Shown: piece by piece, positions 7,337 to 15,101 of the stretch
How the letters are laid out: each line of letters opens with the position of its first letter
How positions within the stretch are numbered: position 1 is the stretch's first letter
From: Streptomyces physcomitrii
Lineage (GTDB): Bacteria; Actinomycetota; Actinomycetes; Streptomycetales; Streptomycetaceae
Direction: 5' to 3'
Assembly: GCF_012273655.1 (NCBI RefSeq)
Contig: NZ_JAAWWP010000002.1
Span: 186,001 to 250,000, forward strand
DNA length: 64,000 nucleotides
Notes under the pieces: model-generated
What the model saw: the letters and a program-made list of their open reading frames with translations, nothing else
Database searches by the model: none
What the model was told of the DNA's origin: nothing
Made by a program: the position numbers and the translations under genes

Positions 7337-7702
7337 GGCCCGCGCGAAGACCGCCGAGCGGTTTCCGGGGCGCCTTCGCGCGTTCAACCTCTGCAAGGTG
7401 AGGGCGGGTTGGGACGGCCCGGGCCGCCGACGGTCGTAGGGACGGCGGTACGGGGCTTCCCCGCCGCCGCTCCCTCTTCACCGCTGCCCGGGGTGGCGCT
7501 TTCAAGATCCGACAACGTTGTCCGGTCCCGGTTATTGACGTGCTCACGATGACATTCGAGACTTTGAGCGGCGTCGGCACGCCTCACGCGCCGAACCGGG
7601 AGCACCAGGCCCCACCACGCCCGCACGCGGCGCTCCCCGCGCCGACCCGCACCGCAGCACGTCCCCCCGCTGTCTTTGTTCAAGAAACGAAGGAGTGCAC
7701 CC
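7337..7702. other. 366-bp promoter region of the secreted protease
   Basis: There is no gene here. The region holds the 12-bp palindrome at 7511-7522, a TTGACG -35-like hexamer at 7535-7540 and an AAGGAG ribosome binding site just before the protease start. The long leader (about 140 bases after any -10) shows no recognisable riboswitch. Confidence 0.6.
7511..7522. promoter_or_regulatory. GACAACGTTGTC palindrome, LacI/GalR-type operator candidate
   Basis: This perfect 12-bp palindrome with a central CG is the form recognised by LacI-family repressors in actinobacteria. It lies 12 bp upstream of a TTGACG hexamer (7535-7540) in front of the S1 protease gene. No LacI-family gene lies in the window. 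Confidence 0.55.
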
Positions 7703-8893
7703 GTGCGACGTTCCCTCTCCCTGCGCTGGGCCCTGCCCGTGACCCTCGCGCTCACCGCCTCGGCCGCGGTCCTCCAGCCCGCCGTCGCCTCCGGCGCCGA
7801 TCCCGCCCCGCGGCCCGCACAGCGCGCCGAGTCCGTCTCGCCCGGCATGCTCGGCGCGCTCAAGAAGGACTTCGGCCTCAGCACCGGCGAGGCCCGCACC
7901 CGGCTGCGCCAGGAGGCCGCCGCCACCGCGCTCGCGCCGAAGGCGGAGAAGGCGGCGGGCTCCGCCTTCGGCGGCTCCTGGTACGACAGCGCACGCGGCA
8001 CCCTGGTCGTCGGCCTCACCGGGTCCGGGGCGCGGGCGGACGCGGCCCCCGCGAAGGCCGTCCGCGCGCTCGGCGCCGAGGTGCGGGAGACCGCGCACAG
8101 CGCCCGGTACCTCGACTCCGTGAAGGGACGGCTGGACAGCGCCTCCAGATCCGGCAAGGCGCCCTCGGCGGTGCACAGGTGGGGCACCGACCCGCGCACC
8201 GGGGCGGTGGTGGCCGAGGTCGCCCGGGGCGCCGAGGACCGGGCCGAGGTCAAGCGCTTCCTCGCCCCCGCCGAGAAGGCCGGGGTGCTGAAGGTGCGCA
8301 CCACCGAAGCGGCCCGGCCGCTGGCCGCCGGGACGGTCGGCGGCGACCCGTACTACATCAACGGCAACACCCGCTGCTCGATCGGCTTCTCGGTGGTCGG
8401 CGGCTTCGTCAGCGCCGGGCACTGCGGCGGTCAGGGCAGTTCGGTCACCGGCTGGGACGGCTCGGCGATGGGCACCTTCGCCGGGTCCTCCTTCCCGGGC
8501 AACGACTACTCCTTCGTCCAGATCGGCAACGGCTGGTGGACGGAGCCCGTGGTGCTCGGCTGGGGCACCGTCGGCGACGTCCTGGTCCGCGGCTCGGGCG
8601 AGGCCCCGGTGGGCGCCTCCATCTGCCGCTCCGGCTCCACCACGCACTGGCACTGCGGCACCGTGCAGTCCAAGAACGACACGGTCAACTACAGCCAGGG
8701 CGCGGTCTACGAGATGACCGGGACCTCCGTCTGCGCCGAACCCGGCGACTCCGGCGGCTCGTTCGTCAGCGGTGACCAGGCGCAGGGCGTCACCTCCGGC
8801 GGCTCCGGCAACTGCTCCAGCGGCGGGCAGACCTGGTTCCAGCCGGTCAACGAGATCCTGTCCACGTACGGACTCACCCTCGTGACCGCCTGA
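7703..8893 (+). CDS. Secreted S1 serine protease with alpha-lytic-type propeptide (streptogrisin family)
   Basis: This 396-residue preproprotein has a Sec signal (residues 1-31, ending VASGA), then an alpha-lytic-protease-type propeptide to about residue 210 that acts as a folding chaperone. The mature chymotrypsin-like protease begins with VGGDPYYINGNTRCSIGF. The triad is visible: His in FVSAGHCGG, Asp in GNDYSFVQ and Ser in EPGDSGGSF. Cysteine pairs around the His and Ser loops fit the streptogrisin disulfides. The GTG at 7703 follows AAGGAG. It is monocistronic with a strong terminator at 8959-8998 and probably feeds on extracellular protein. Confidence 0.93.
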   Translation: MRRSLSLRWALPVTLALTASAAVLQPAVASGADPAPRPAQRAESVSPGMLGALKKDFGLSTGEARTRLRQEAAATALAPKAEKAAGSAFGGSWYDSARGTLVVGLTGSGARADAAPAKAVRALGAEVRETAHSARYLDSVKGRLDSASRSGKAPSAVHRWGTDPRTGAVVAEVARGAEDRAEVKRFLAPAEKAGVLKVRTTEAARPLAAGTVGGDPYYINGNTRCSIGFSVVGGFVSAGHCGGQGSSVTGWDGSAMGTFAGSSFPGNDYSFVQIGNGWWTEPVVLGWGTVGDVLVRGSGEAPVGASICRSGSTTHWHCGTVQSKNDTVNYSQGAVYEMTGTSVCAEPGDSGGSFVSGDQAQGVTSGGSGNCSSGGQTWFQPVNEILSTYGLTLVTA

Positions 8894-8958
8894 GACCCCC
8901 TCGCCCCGCCACCGAGGACCGACCGCCTCCTCTCCCTGACCACGGGAGGCGGAACGGC

Positions 8959-8998
8959 GGACGGCCCGCACCCCGGCTTCCCGGGGTGCGGGCCGTCC
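8959..8998 (+). terminator. 18-bp perfect hairpin terminator between convergent protease and transpeptidase genes
   Basis: Arms 8959-8976 and 8981-8998 are perfectly complementary (GGACGGCCCGCACCCCGG) with a CTTC loop. It lies between the stops of the plus-strand protease and the minus-strand L,D-transpeptidase and can serve both. Confidence 0.92.
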
Positions 8999-9059
8999 TG
9001 CGTCACGCTCAGGTGCGGGGCCTGCGGTCCTTCCGGCCGGAGCGGGCCGGATCAGGTGC

Positions 9060-10325
9060 TCAGATCGCCGAACCGGCCTTCCACTGGGCCCAGTCCATGT
9101 TCCAGCCGTTGAGGCCGTTGTCCGGCTGGACCGTCTTGTCGCCGGTGTTCTGGACCACGACCACGTCACCGATGATCGAGTTGTCGTAGAACCAGGCGCC
9201 CGGGGTGCTGCCGTCCTTGGCGCCCTTGGCGTCCTTCAGGCCGACGCAGCCGTGGCTGGTGTTGACGGCGCCGAAGATGGAGTCGGCGCCCCAGTAGTTG
9301 CCGTGGATGAAGGTGCCGGAGTTCGACAGGCGCATCGCGTGCGGCACGTCCTTGATGTCGTACTCGCCCTTGCCGTCGTCGTCGGTGAAGCCGACCGTGG
9401 CGCCGTTCATCCGGGTCTCGCGGAACTTCTCCGAGATCACCATCTGCCCCTCGTAGGTGGGGTTGTCCGGTGAACCGGCCGAGATCGGGATGGTCTTGAG
9501 GGTCTTGCCGTCCCGGGTGATCTTCATCGTCTTGGTCTTGGCGTCCACGACGGAGACCTGGCTGCGGCCGACCTTGAAGGTGATCGTCTTCTGCTGGACG
9601 CCGTAGACGCCCTCGGCGCCCTCGACCCCGTCGAGGTTCAGCTTGAGGGTCACGGTGGACCCGGCCTGCCAGTAGCCCTCGGGGCGGAAGTCCAGGCGGT
9701 TGGCGCCGAACCAGTGGCCGGCGACCTCCTGGCCGCTGCTGGAGCTGACCTTGATGCCGGACTGCACCTTGGACTTGTTGGTGATGCCCTTGTCGAAGTT
9801 GATCGACACCGGCATGCCCACGCCGACGGTCGAGCCGTCCTCGGGGGTGAAGTTCCCTATGAAGCTGTTGTCCGGCGAGACCGTGGTGAAGGAGGCGTTC
9901 TCGTGCGCCTCGCGGCCGTCGGCGTCCTTCGCGGCGGCGGTGATCTTGTAGGCGGTGGCGCGCTCCAGCTGGCCGTTGGGCTTCCAGCTGAGACCGTCGG
10001 CGGAGATCTGGCCGGGAACGGCGGTGCCGCCCGCGGTCTGCATCGTCACCTCGGTCAGCTTGCCCTTGGTGACGGAGACCTTCGCGGCGCTGTTGATGCT
10101 CGCGTTGTCCGCACCGTCCTTGGGCGTGATCTTGATCTGCGCCTCGGACGCCTTCTCGGCGGCGGCCTCGTCGACCTGCGACTGGTCCTTGTGTGCCCCG
10201 GAGCTGCTGCTGTCGCCCTTGGAGTCCGAGCTGTCGTCCCCGCCACCACACGCCGAGAGCACCAGCACTCCGCCGAGCAGCGCGGACGCGGCCGCCAGGC
10301 CCTTGCGCCGTCTGCTGTCCGTCAT
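9060..10325 (-). CDS. L,D-transpeptidase lipoprotein with Ig-like domains
   Basis: This 421-residue cell-envelope enzyme forms 3-3 cross-links in peptidoglycan. The lipobox LSAC places the lipidated Cys at residue 26. Two Ig-like domains cover about 60-265 and the YkuD catalytic domain follows. The active-site motif HGNYWGADSIFGAVNT then SHGCVGL contains the nucleophile Cys360. Start: ATG 10325 has GGAG seven bases upstream and leaves a standard lipoprotein signal; two in-frame upstream starts would add a tail that spoils the signal. It matches the LdtMt2-like Streptomyces lipoproteins. It is transcribed alone. Confidence 0.92.
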   Translation of the reverse strand: MTDSRRRKGLAAASALLGGVLVLSACGGGDDSSDSKGDSSSSGAHKDQSQVDEAAAEKASEAQIKITPKDGADNASINSAAKVSVTKGKLTEVTMQTAGGTAVPGQISADGLSWKPNGQLERATAYKITAAAKDADGREAHENASFTTVSPDNSFIGNFTPEDGSTVGVGMPVSINFDKGITNKSKVQSGIKVSSSSGQEVAGHWFGANRLDFRPEGYWQAGSTVTLKLNLDGVEGAEGVYGVQQKTITFKVGRSQVSVVDAKTKTMKITRDGKTLKTIPISAGSPDNPTYEGQMVISEKFRETRMNGATVGFTDDDGKGEYDIKDVPHAMRLSNSGTFIHGNYWGADSIFGAVNTSHGCVGLKDAKGAKDGSTPGAWFYDNSIIGDVVVVQNTGDKTVQPDNGLNGWNMDWAQWKAGSAI

Positions 10326-10563
10326 CACACGCTTCTCCATCGTCGACTGTTCCCCACAAGCCAGATAAGGCTTTCCCGAACCCGAAGGTCCCCTGCAGAC
10401 CACTAGAACACGCACGCCGCGACATCCCGCCCGAATCCGGATGGTTTGTGGGCAAAGCCACGTGCGCCCCAGGAGTGGCCGCAGGACACCGCTTCCCCCT
10501 GAGACGACGAGAACCCCGGGCGCGGTTGCCGTCCGGGGCTCACGTCCTGATGTGCTCGTGGTC

Positions 10564-10938
10564 CTACCGGCCGCCGTCGGCGCCTTCGGTGCTCGCGGTC
10601 ACCTGCTCGGCGCCATCATCCTCGTCCAGGTCCCAGTCCGGCGAATCGGGGTCGTAGTCGATCCGTTCACTGCTCCAGGAGGCCTGGGCGAGCTCCACCC
10701 CCGGCACCTCGCTCACCAGGTCGTACGGGTCCACGAGATAGGCGAGGGCCTCCGCCTCGTCCTCTTGTACCGCACTCTCGGCCTGTTCACGCTCAGAACG
10801 AGCCATGTCGTCCCCGCGCACCGCCGCGTCGTCGGCGATCCGCTGCAGCGCCGCTCCGGTGATCGCCTCGGCGTCGCCGATCTCCAGGACCAGCTCCACG
10901 CGTAGCCGGACGAACTGTGAAGTTTCCGTTGGGGTCAT
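10564..10938 (-). CDS. Conserved acidic hypothetical protein
   Basis: This 124-residue protein is not recognised beyond being typical of conserved Streptomyces genes at this locus. Residues 1-40 (MTPTETSQFVRLRVELVLEI) look like a strand-helix unit; the second half is strongly acidic and ends in a flexible tail. It has no signal peptide or membrane segment. A TACTCT box ends seven bases before ATG 10938, indicating a leaderless mRNA and arguing against a longer N-terminus. It is divergent from the small membrane-anchored protein at 11050. Confidence 0.65.
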   Translation of the reverse strand: MTPTETSQFVRLRVELVLEIGDAEAITGAALQRIADDAAVRGDDMARSEREQAESAVQEDEAEALAYLVDPYDLVSEVPGVELAQASWSSERIDYDPDSPDWDLDEDDGAEQVTASTEGADGGR

Positions 10939-11049
10939 ACGACGGAGAGTACGGCCCATTCCTCTTGTGACTTTCCTGCGACCCGCGGCTTTCACTAGCA
11001 TCGGTACGGACACCCCAATTCGCCAGCGCCACAAGGGGATCGATACTCC

Positions 11050-11397
11050 GTGTCCGCACGCCGCCCGTTGCTGACCGCCGCCGCCGCGGGTGCCCTGCTC
11101 GGCGCCCTCTGGTTCGTCCCCTCGGCCGGCGCCACCGCGGGGACCCCCGCCGGCAGCGCGGGGCCGCACCCCGCCGCCGCCACGGCGCCCGGCGAAGCCC
11201 GCGAGCAGGCGATCATCGTGACCACGCAGGGCGAGGGCGCCGACACCGAGGGCCTCCGCCTCGCCGACAGCGGCAGCATCGACACCACCCCCTACGTGGT
11301 GGGCGGCACCGCCTTCCTCTGCCTCGGCGCGGGCTTCGTGGCCTATTCGGTGCGCCGGGGCCGCACGGCCCCCGAGGGACGTACGGCCCCGGACTGA
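11050..11397 (+). CDS. Small secreted or membrane-anchored protein
   Basis: This 115-residue protein has an N-terminal signal sequence (residues 1-28, ending SAGA). A Thr/Ala/Gly-rich extracellular stretch follows, then one hydrophobic segment (about residues 82-99, VVGGTAFLCLGAGFVAY) and a short positively charged tail. This looks like a protein anchored by its C-terminal helix, reminiscent of surface proteins without a sortase motif. The GTG start at 11050 has AAGGGG upstream. Function is unknown. Confidence 0.65.
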   Translation: MSARRPLLTAAAAGALLGALWFVPSAGATAGTPAGSAGPHPAAATAPGEAREQAIIVTTQGEGADTEGLRLADSGSIDTTPYVVGGTAFLCLGAGFVAYSVRRGRTAPEGRTAPD

Positions 11398-11410
11398 GCG
11401 CCCGCGGGCC

Positions 11411-12955
11411 TCAGGCCAGGCGGCCGGTGACCGGCTCCACCGCGGCGAGCAGCTCTCCCCCGCCGACGAAGGCCTCGGCCGCGGCGAGGTCGGGGGCGAG
11501 GAAGCGGTCCGGGCCCGGCCCCTCGACGCCCGCGGCGCGCACCGCGGCGAGGACCGCCCGGGTCGCCGGGGCCGGGGTCAGCCCCTCGCGCAGCTCGACG
11601 GCGCGGGTGGCCGCGTACAGCTCGATCGCGAGGATCCGGGTCAGATTGCCCACGGCGGTACGCAGTTTGCGCGCCGCCGACCAGCCCATCGAGACATGGT
11701 CCTCCTGCATGGCCGAGGAGGGGATGGAGTCGGCCGAGGCGGGCACCGCGAGCCGCTTCATCTCGCTGACCAGGGCGGCCTGGGTGTACTGCGCGATCAT
11801 CAGCCCGGAGTCCACGCCCGCGTCGTCGGCGAGGAAGGGCGGCAGGCCGTGGCTGCGGTTCTTGTCGAGCAGCCGGTCGGTACGGCGTTCCGCTATCGAG
11901 CCGAGGTCGGCCGCGGCGATGGCGAGGAAGTCGAGGACGTAGGCGACCGGCGCCCCGTGGAAGTTGCCGTTGGACTCGACCCGGCCGCCGGGCAGCACCA
12001 CCGGGTTGTCCACGGCGGCGGCGAGTTCGCGCTCGGCGACCAGGCGGGCGTGCGCGAGGGTGTCCCGGCCCGCGCCCGCGACCTGCGGGGCGCAGCGCAC
12101 CGAGTAGGCGTCCTGCACGCGCGGGGCGTCGTCCTGGTGGTGCCCGGTGAGCCCGGAGCCCGCGAGGACGGCCAGCATGTTCGCGGCCGAGGCGCTCTGG
12201 CCGGGGTGCGGGCGGATGGTGTGCAGCTCGGGGGCGAGGACCCGGTCGGTGCCGAGCAGCGCCTCCAGGCTGAGCGCGGCGGTGATGTCGGCGCTCTTGT
12301 AGAGGGTGTCGAGGTCGGCGAGGGCCATGATCAGCATGCCGAGCATGCCGTCGGTGCCGTTCAGGAGGGCGAGCCCCTCCTTCTCGCGCAGTTCGACGGG
12401 CTCGATGCCGTGCGCCGCGAGGAGCTCGCCCGCGGGGGCGAGGGTGCCGTCGGGGCCCTCCGCCTCGCCCTCGCCCATCAGCGTCAGGGCGCAGTGCGAG
12501 AGCGGCGCGAGGTCGCCGGAGCAGCCGAGGGAGCCGTACTCGTGGACGACGGGGGTGATCCGGGCGTTCAGTACGTCCGCCATGGTCTGCGCGACCTCGG
12601 GGCGGACGCCGGTGTGGCCGGAACAGACCGTCTTCAGCCGCAGGAACATCAGCGCCCTGACCACCTCGCGCTCCACCCGGGGGCCCATCCCGGCGGCGTG
12701 CGAGCGGACGATGTTGCGCTGCAGCTGCGCCCGCAGCTCGTGCCCGATGTGCCTGCTGGCGAGCGCCCCGAAGCCGGTCGAGACGCCGTACACCGGCTCC
12801 GGCTTCGCGGCCAGCGCGTCCACGATCCCGCGCGCCGCGGCCACCGCCGCCAGCGCGTCCGCCGAGAGCTCGACGCGGGCGCCCTCGCGTGCCACCGCGA
12901 GCACGTCCTCGGCGCTGACGTGCGAGGTCCCCACCACCACAGTGTGCATATTCAT
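11411..12955 (-). CDS. hutH: Histidine ammonia-lyase
   Basis: HutH converts L-histidine to trans-urocanate and ammonia, the first step of histidine catabolism, in the cytoplasm. The 514-residue length equals that of characterised Streptomyces HutH. The MIO prosthetic group forms from the Ser-Gly of GSLGCSGDLAPLSH; the preceding residue is Cys rather than the common Ala. Other family motifs (YGVSTGFGALASR, RNIVRSHAAGMG, QEDHVSMGWSAARK) are intact. Start ATG 12955 is supported by a -10 box ending seven bases upstream. No other hut genes are adjacent, as usual in Streptomyces where they are scattered. Confidence 0.97.
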   Translation of the reverse strand: MNMHTVVVGTSHVSAEDVLAVAREGARVELSADALAAVAAARGIVDALAAKPEPVYGVSTGFGALASRHIGHELRAQLQRNIVRSHAAGMGPRVEREVVRALMFLRLKTVCSGHTGVRPEVAQTMADVLNARITPVVHEYGSLGCSGDLAPLSHCALTLMGEGEAEGPDGTLAPAGELLAAHGIEPVELREKEGLALLNGTDGMLGMLIMALADLDTLYKSADITAALSLEALLGTDRVLAPELHTIRPHPGQSASAANMLAVLAGSGLTGHHQDDAPRVQDAYSVRCAPQVAGAGRDTLAHARLVAERELAAAVDNPVVLPGGRVESNGNFHGAPVAYVLDFLAIAAADLGSIAERRTDRLLDKNRSHGLPPFLADDAGVDSGLMIAQYTQAALVSEMKRLAVPASADSIPSSAMQEDHVSMGWSAARKLRTAVGNLTRILAIELYAATRAVELREGLTPAPATRAVLAAVRAAGVEGPGPDRFLAPDLAAAEAFVGGGELLAAVEPVTGRLA

Positions 12956-12962
12956 ATTCAGG

Positions 12963-12991
12963 AGCCTACGCAGTGAATCGCCGGGTGTCAC
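12963..12991 (-). promoter_or_regulatory. hutH promoter, likely leaderless
   Basis: Read on the minus strand, GTGACA (12991-12986) and TAGGCT (12968-12963) are separated by exactly 17 bases. The -10 ends seven bases before the hutH ATG. The transcript would then begin at or next to the start codon, consistent with the absence of a ribosome binding site. Confidence 0.6.
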
Positions 12992-13285
12992 GAGCGGGGC
13001 GCGAGGACGGGGAGTGCGGGACGGCGACCCCGTATACCCCCTCCGGGGCCCGCGTCCGGCAGAACCGGGGAGAAGAAATCCTTACGGTCGGGGCATCCGG
13101 CCCCCGATGGGGCGCACGGCGGCGCACCACCGGAGCAGTTCGCACGTCGCGCGCTCCAAACACCACGACGCGTGGAGAAGAAGTGGTGGTCCCGTGGCGA
13201 CGAACCAGGCACGGTAACTCTGGACCGTAGTCGGATGATTGCGGAACGTGCTTCGGCGTCGTGATCGGCATCGTGAGGGGTGGGC

Positions 13286-13891
13286 ATGATTCGGGTTCAT
13301 GTGGCGCATACGGCGGACCTGTTCCGTTCGGCACTGGCGGCACTGCTGCGGGGGGAGCACTCCTTCGACGTGACCTCCGGCGGCTGGCCGGGGCCGGGAC
13401 ACCGCCCGGAGTACGCGCCCCCGGACGTCCATGTGATCGACGTGGAGTGTCCCGGCGCCTGTTCTCTCCTGGAACGCCTCGCGGGCGGCGCCCGCCCCGA
13501 GGGCGCGGAGGGCAGGCTGCTGGTACTCGCCCCCGCGGGCCGCCCCGGGCTGCTCCGCCGCGCCTACGAGGCCCGCGCCCTCGGCTTCGTCGACAAGAAC
13601 GGCCCCGCCGCCACACTGGCCCAGGCGGTGCGCGCCGTCGCCCGCGGCGAGCGCTTCGTCGACGGCGCGCTGGCCTCCGGCGTCTTACGCGGCTGGGAAA
13701 TGCCGCTCACACCAAGGGAGTTGAGCGTTCTCACGCTGGCCGCCGAGGGCAATTCGGTGGCCGACATCGCACTGAACCTGCGCCTGTCCAACGGCACCGT
13801 CCGCAACTACATCGCCGCCGCGACCCGCAAGGTCGGCGCCCGCAACCGCATCGACGCGATACGGATCTCGCAGGGAGCCGGGTGGATGTAG
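13286..13891 (+). CDS. Orphan NarL/LuxR-type response regulator with atypical receiver (candidate RamR/AmfR)
   Basis: This regulator of about 200 residues has a receiver-like N-terminus and a C-terminal LuxR helix-turn-helix (LTPRELSVLTLAAEGNSVAD, then SNGTVRNYIAAATRKVGARNR). The Asp at the phosphorylation site is present (HVIDVECPG) and so is the conserved Lys (FVDKNG). The acidic pair that binds magnesium is missing: VHVAHTADL replaces the usual A-D-D, so normal phosphorylation is doubtful. No sensor kinase is adjacent. It lies near the ramC-like operon and is a reasonable candidate for its activator. ATG 13286 or GTG 13280 can be the start. Confidence 0.75.
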   Translation: MIRVHVAHTADLFRSALAALLRGEHSFDVTSGGWPGPGHRPEYAPPDVHVIDVECPGACSLLERLAGGARPEGAEGRLLVLAPAGRPGLLRRAYEARALGFVDKNGPAATLAQAVRAVARGERFVDGALASGVLRGWEMPLTPRELSVLTLAAEGNSVADIALNLRLSNGTVRNYIAAATRKVGARNRIDAIRISQGAGWM

Positions 13892-13966
13892 CGGGCGGAC
13901 GCGTGTGGAGCAGGGTGGATGCGGCAAGCGGAGTCGAGCCGGACCAGACCTCCCGGAAGGAAGAAC

Positions 13967-14482
13967 ATGGCTGTGCGCTGGGTGAAACTCGAACTGGCCG
14001 TCGCCGCATTCGACGCCCGCCGATTCGCGGGCTATCTGACCCGCTGCGAGACCGAGGGCATCCGCCTGTGCACCCTGGCCGAACTCGGGGACACCCCGGA
14101 GAACCGCCGGGCACTCTACGCACTCAACAAGGAGTGCTCCGCCGACATCCCCGAGCGGGGCGAGTTCTTCTCCTACGAGGAGTACACGGAACGGCGCTTC
14201 GCGGTGCCCTCCTACGACCCCCGCGCGGTCGTCCTCGCCCTGGACGGGGCGGAGTGGATCGGCATGGCGGCCATGTCGAAACACGGGAATTTCGTCTTCA
14301 ACCAGATGACCGGCGTCCGGGCGGGATACCGGGGCCGCGGCATCTCCATCGCCATGAAGACCGTCGGCATGCGCTTCGCCAGGGAGTACCGGGCACACAC
14401 CGTCCGCACCTTTCACCACCCGGCGAATACGAGCGCCATCGCCATGAACCGCAGACTGGGATTCGTGGACACGGAGGAATGA
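13967..14482 (+). CDS. GNAT family N-acetyltransferase
   Basis: This 171-residue acetyl-CoA-dependent acyltransferase has an unknown amine substrate. The acetyl-CoA-binding loop is visible as GVRAGYRGRGISIAMK (about residues 115-130), preceded by the strand NQMTGV and followed by the typical NTSAIAMNRRLGF. The N-terminal third is longer than a minimal GNAT domain and may provide substrate contacts. ATG 13967 follows GGAAGGAAG. It lies 75 bp after the response regulator, in the same direction, and may be co-transcribed with it. Confidence 0.85.
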   Translation: MAVRWVKLELAVAAFDARRFAGYLTRCETEGIRLCTLAELGDTPENRRALYALNKECSADIPERGEFFSYEEYTERRFAVPSYDPRAVVLALDGAEWIGMAAMSKHGNFVFNQMTGVRAGYRGRGISIAMKTVGMRFAREYRAHTVRTFHHPANTSAIAMNRRLGFVDTEE

Positions 14483-14505
14483 TCCCCGTTTCGCGGCGGT
14501 GCGGA

Positions 14506-14610
14506 GCGGTGCCGTACCGCTCTGTGCAGTGCTGATCTGTGCCGTATTGCCCTGTGCCGTATTGCTCTGTGCCGTATTGCTCTGTGCCGTATTGCTCTGT
14601 GCCGTGTTCC
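14506..14610 (+). repeat. 15-bp minisatellite, seven units
   Basis: The unit TCTGTGCCGTATTGC is repeated in perfect register from 14506 to 14610. The copies at 14536, 14566 and 14581 are identical, the copy at 14551 differs by one base, and the outer copies are diverged. It lies between the acetyltransferase stop and the DksA-like gene. The period is a multiple of three, but the array is outside any supported gene. Confidence 0.9.
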
Positions 14611-14656
14611 GTGGCGGGCGCGGAATAGGCGGCCGGCCGGTGCCGTTCGGGAGGTA

Positions 14657-15070
14657 ATGGGAGATTTTGTGGACGGCATCGGGGCGAGTGGGGCCGGCAC
14701 CGGGGCGAGTGGCGGGTCCGACCGGGAGTCCGTGCGCGCCCGGCTGTCCGCCGCGCGCGCCGACACCCAGGCCCGGATCGCCGCCCTGCACCGCGACTTC
14801 GCGGCGATCGTCGAGGCCAACTCCCTGGTGGCGGTGGACGACGAGCACGATCCGGAGGGGTCCAGCACCGCCTTCGAGCGTTCCCATGTCGCCGCCCTGC
14901 TCGACCAGGCCCGCGAGCAGCTGACCGCCCTGGACCTGGCCCTGGAACGCCTCGACCACGGCGACTACGGCCGCTGCGAGGAGTGCGGCCGGACGATCCC
15001 CGCCGGGCGCCTGGAGGTACGTCCGGCCGCCCGCACCTGCGTGGAGTGCGCGGCGGGCGGGCGGCGCTGA
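14657..15070 (+). CDS. TraR/DksA-type zinc-finger protein
   Basis: This 137-residue DksA-like protein probably acts on RNA polymerase. An N-terminal coiled-coil region (residues 22-88) precedes the C4 zinc finger CEECGRTIPAGRLEVRPAAR-TCVEC near the C-terminus. An acidic stretch (VDDEHDPEG) lies at the coiled-coil turn, as in other actinobacterial members. The ATG at 14657 follows GGGAGG. It is convergent with the ABC transporter gene, with 31 bp between the stops. Confidence 0.88.
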   Translation: MGDFVDGIGASGAGTGASGGSDRESVRARLSAARADTQARIAALHRDFAAIVEANSLVAVDDEHDPEGSSTAFERSHVAALLDQAREQLTALDLALERLDHGDYGRCEECGRTIPAGRLEVRPAARTCVECAAGGRR

Positions 15071-15101
15071 GCGGGCGGGCAAGCGCCGGATCGGGGCCGG
15101 G

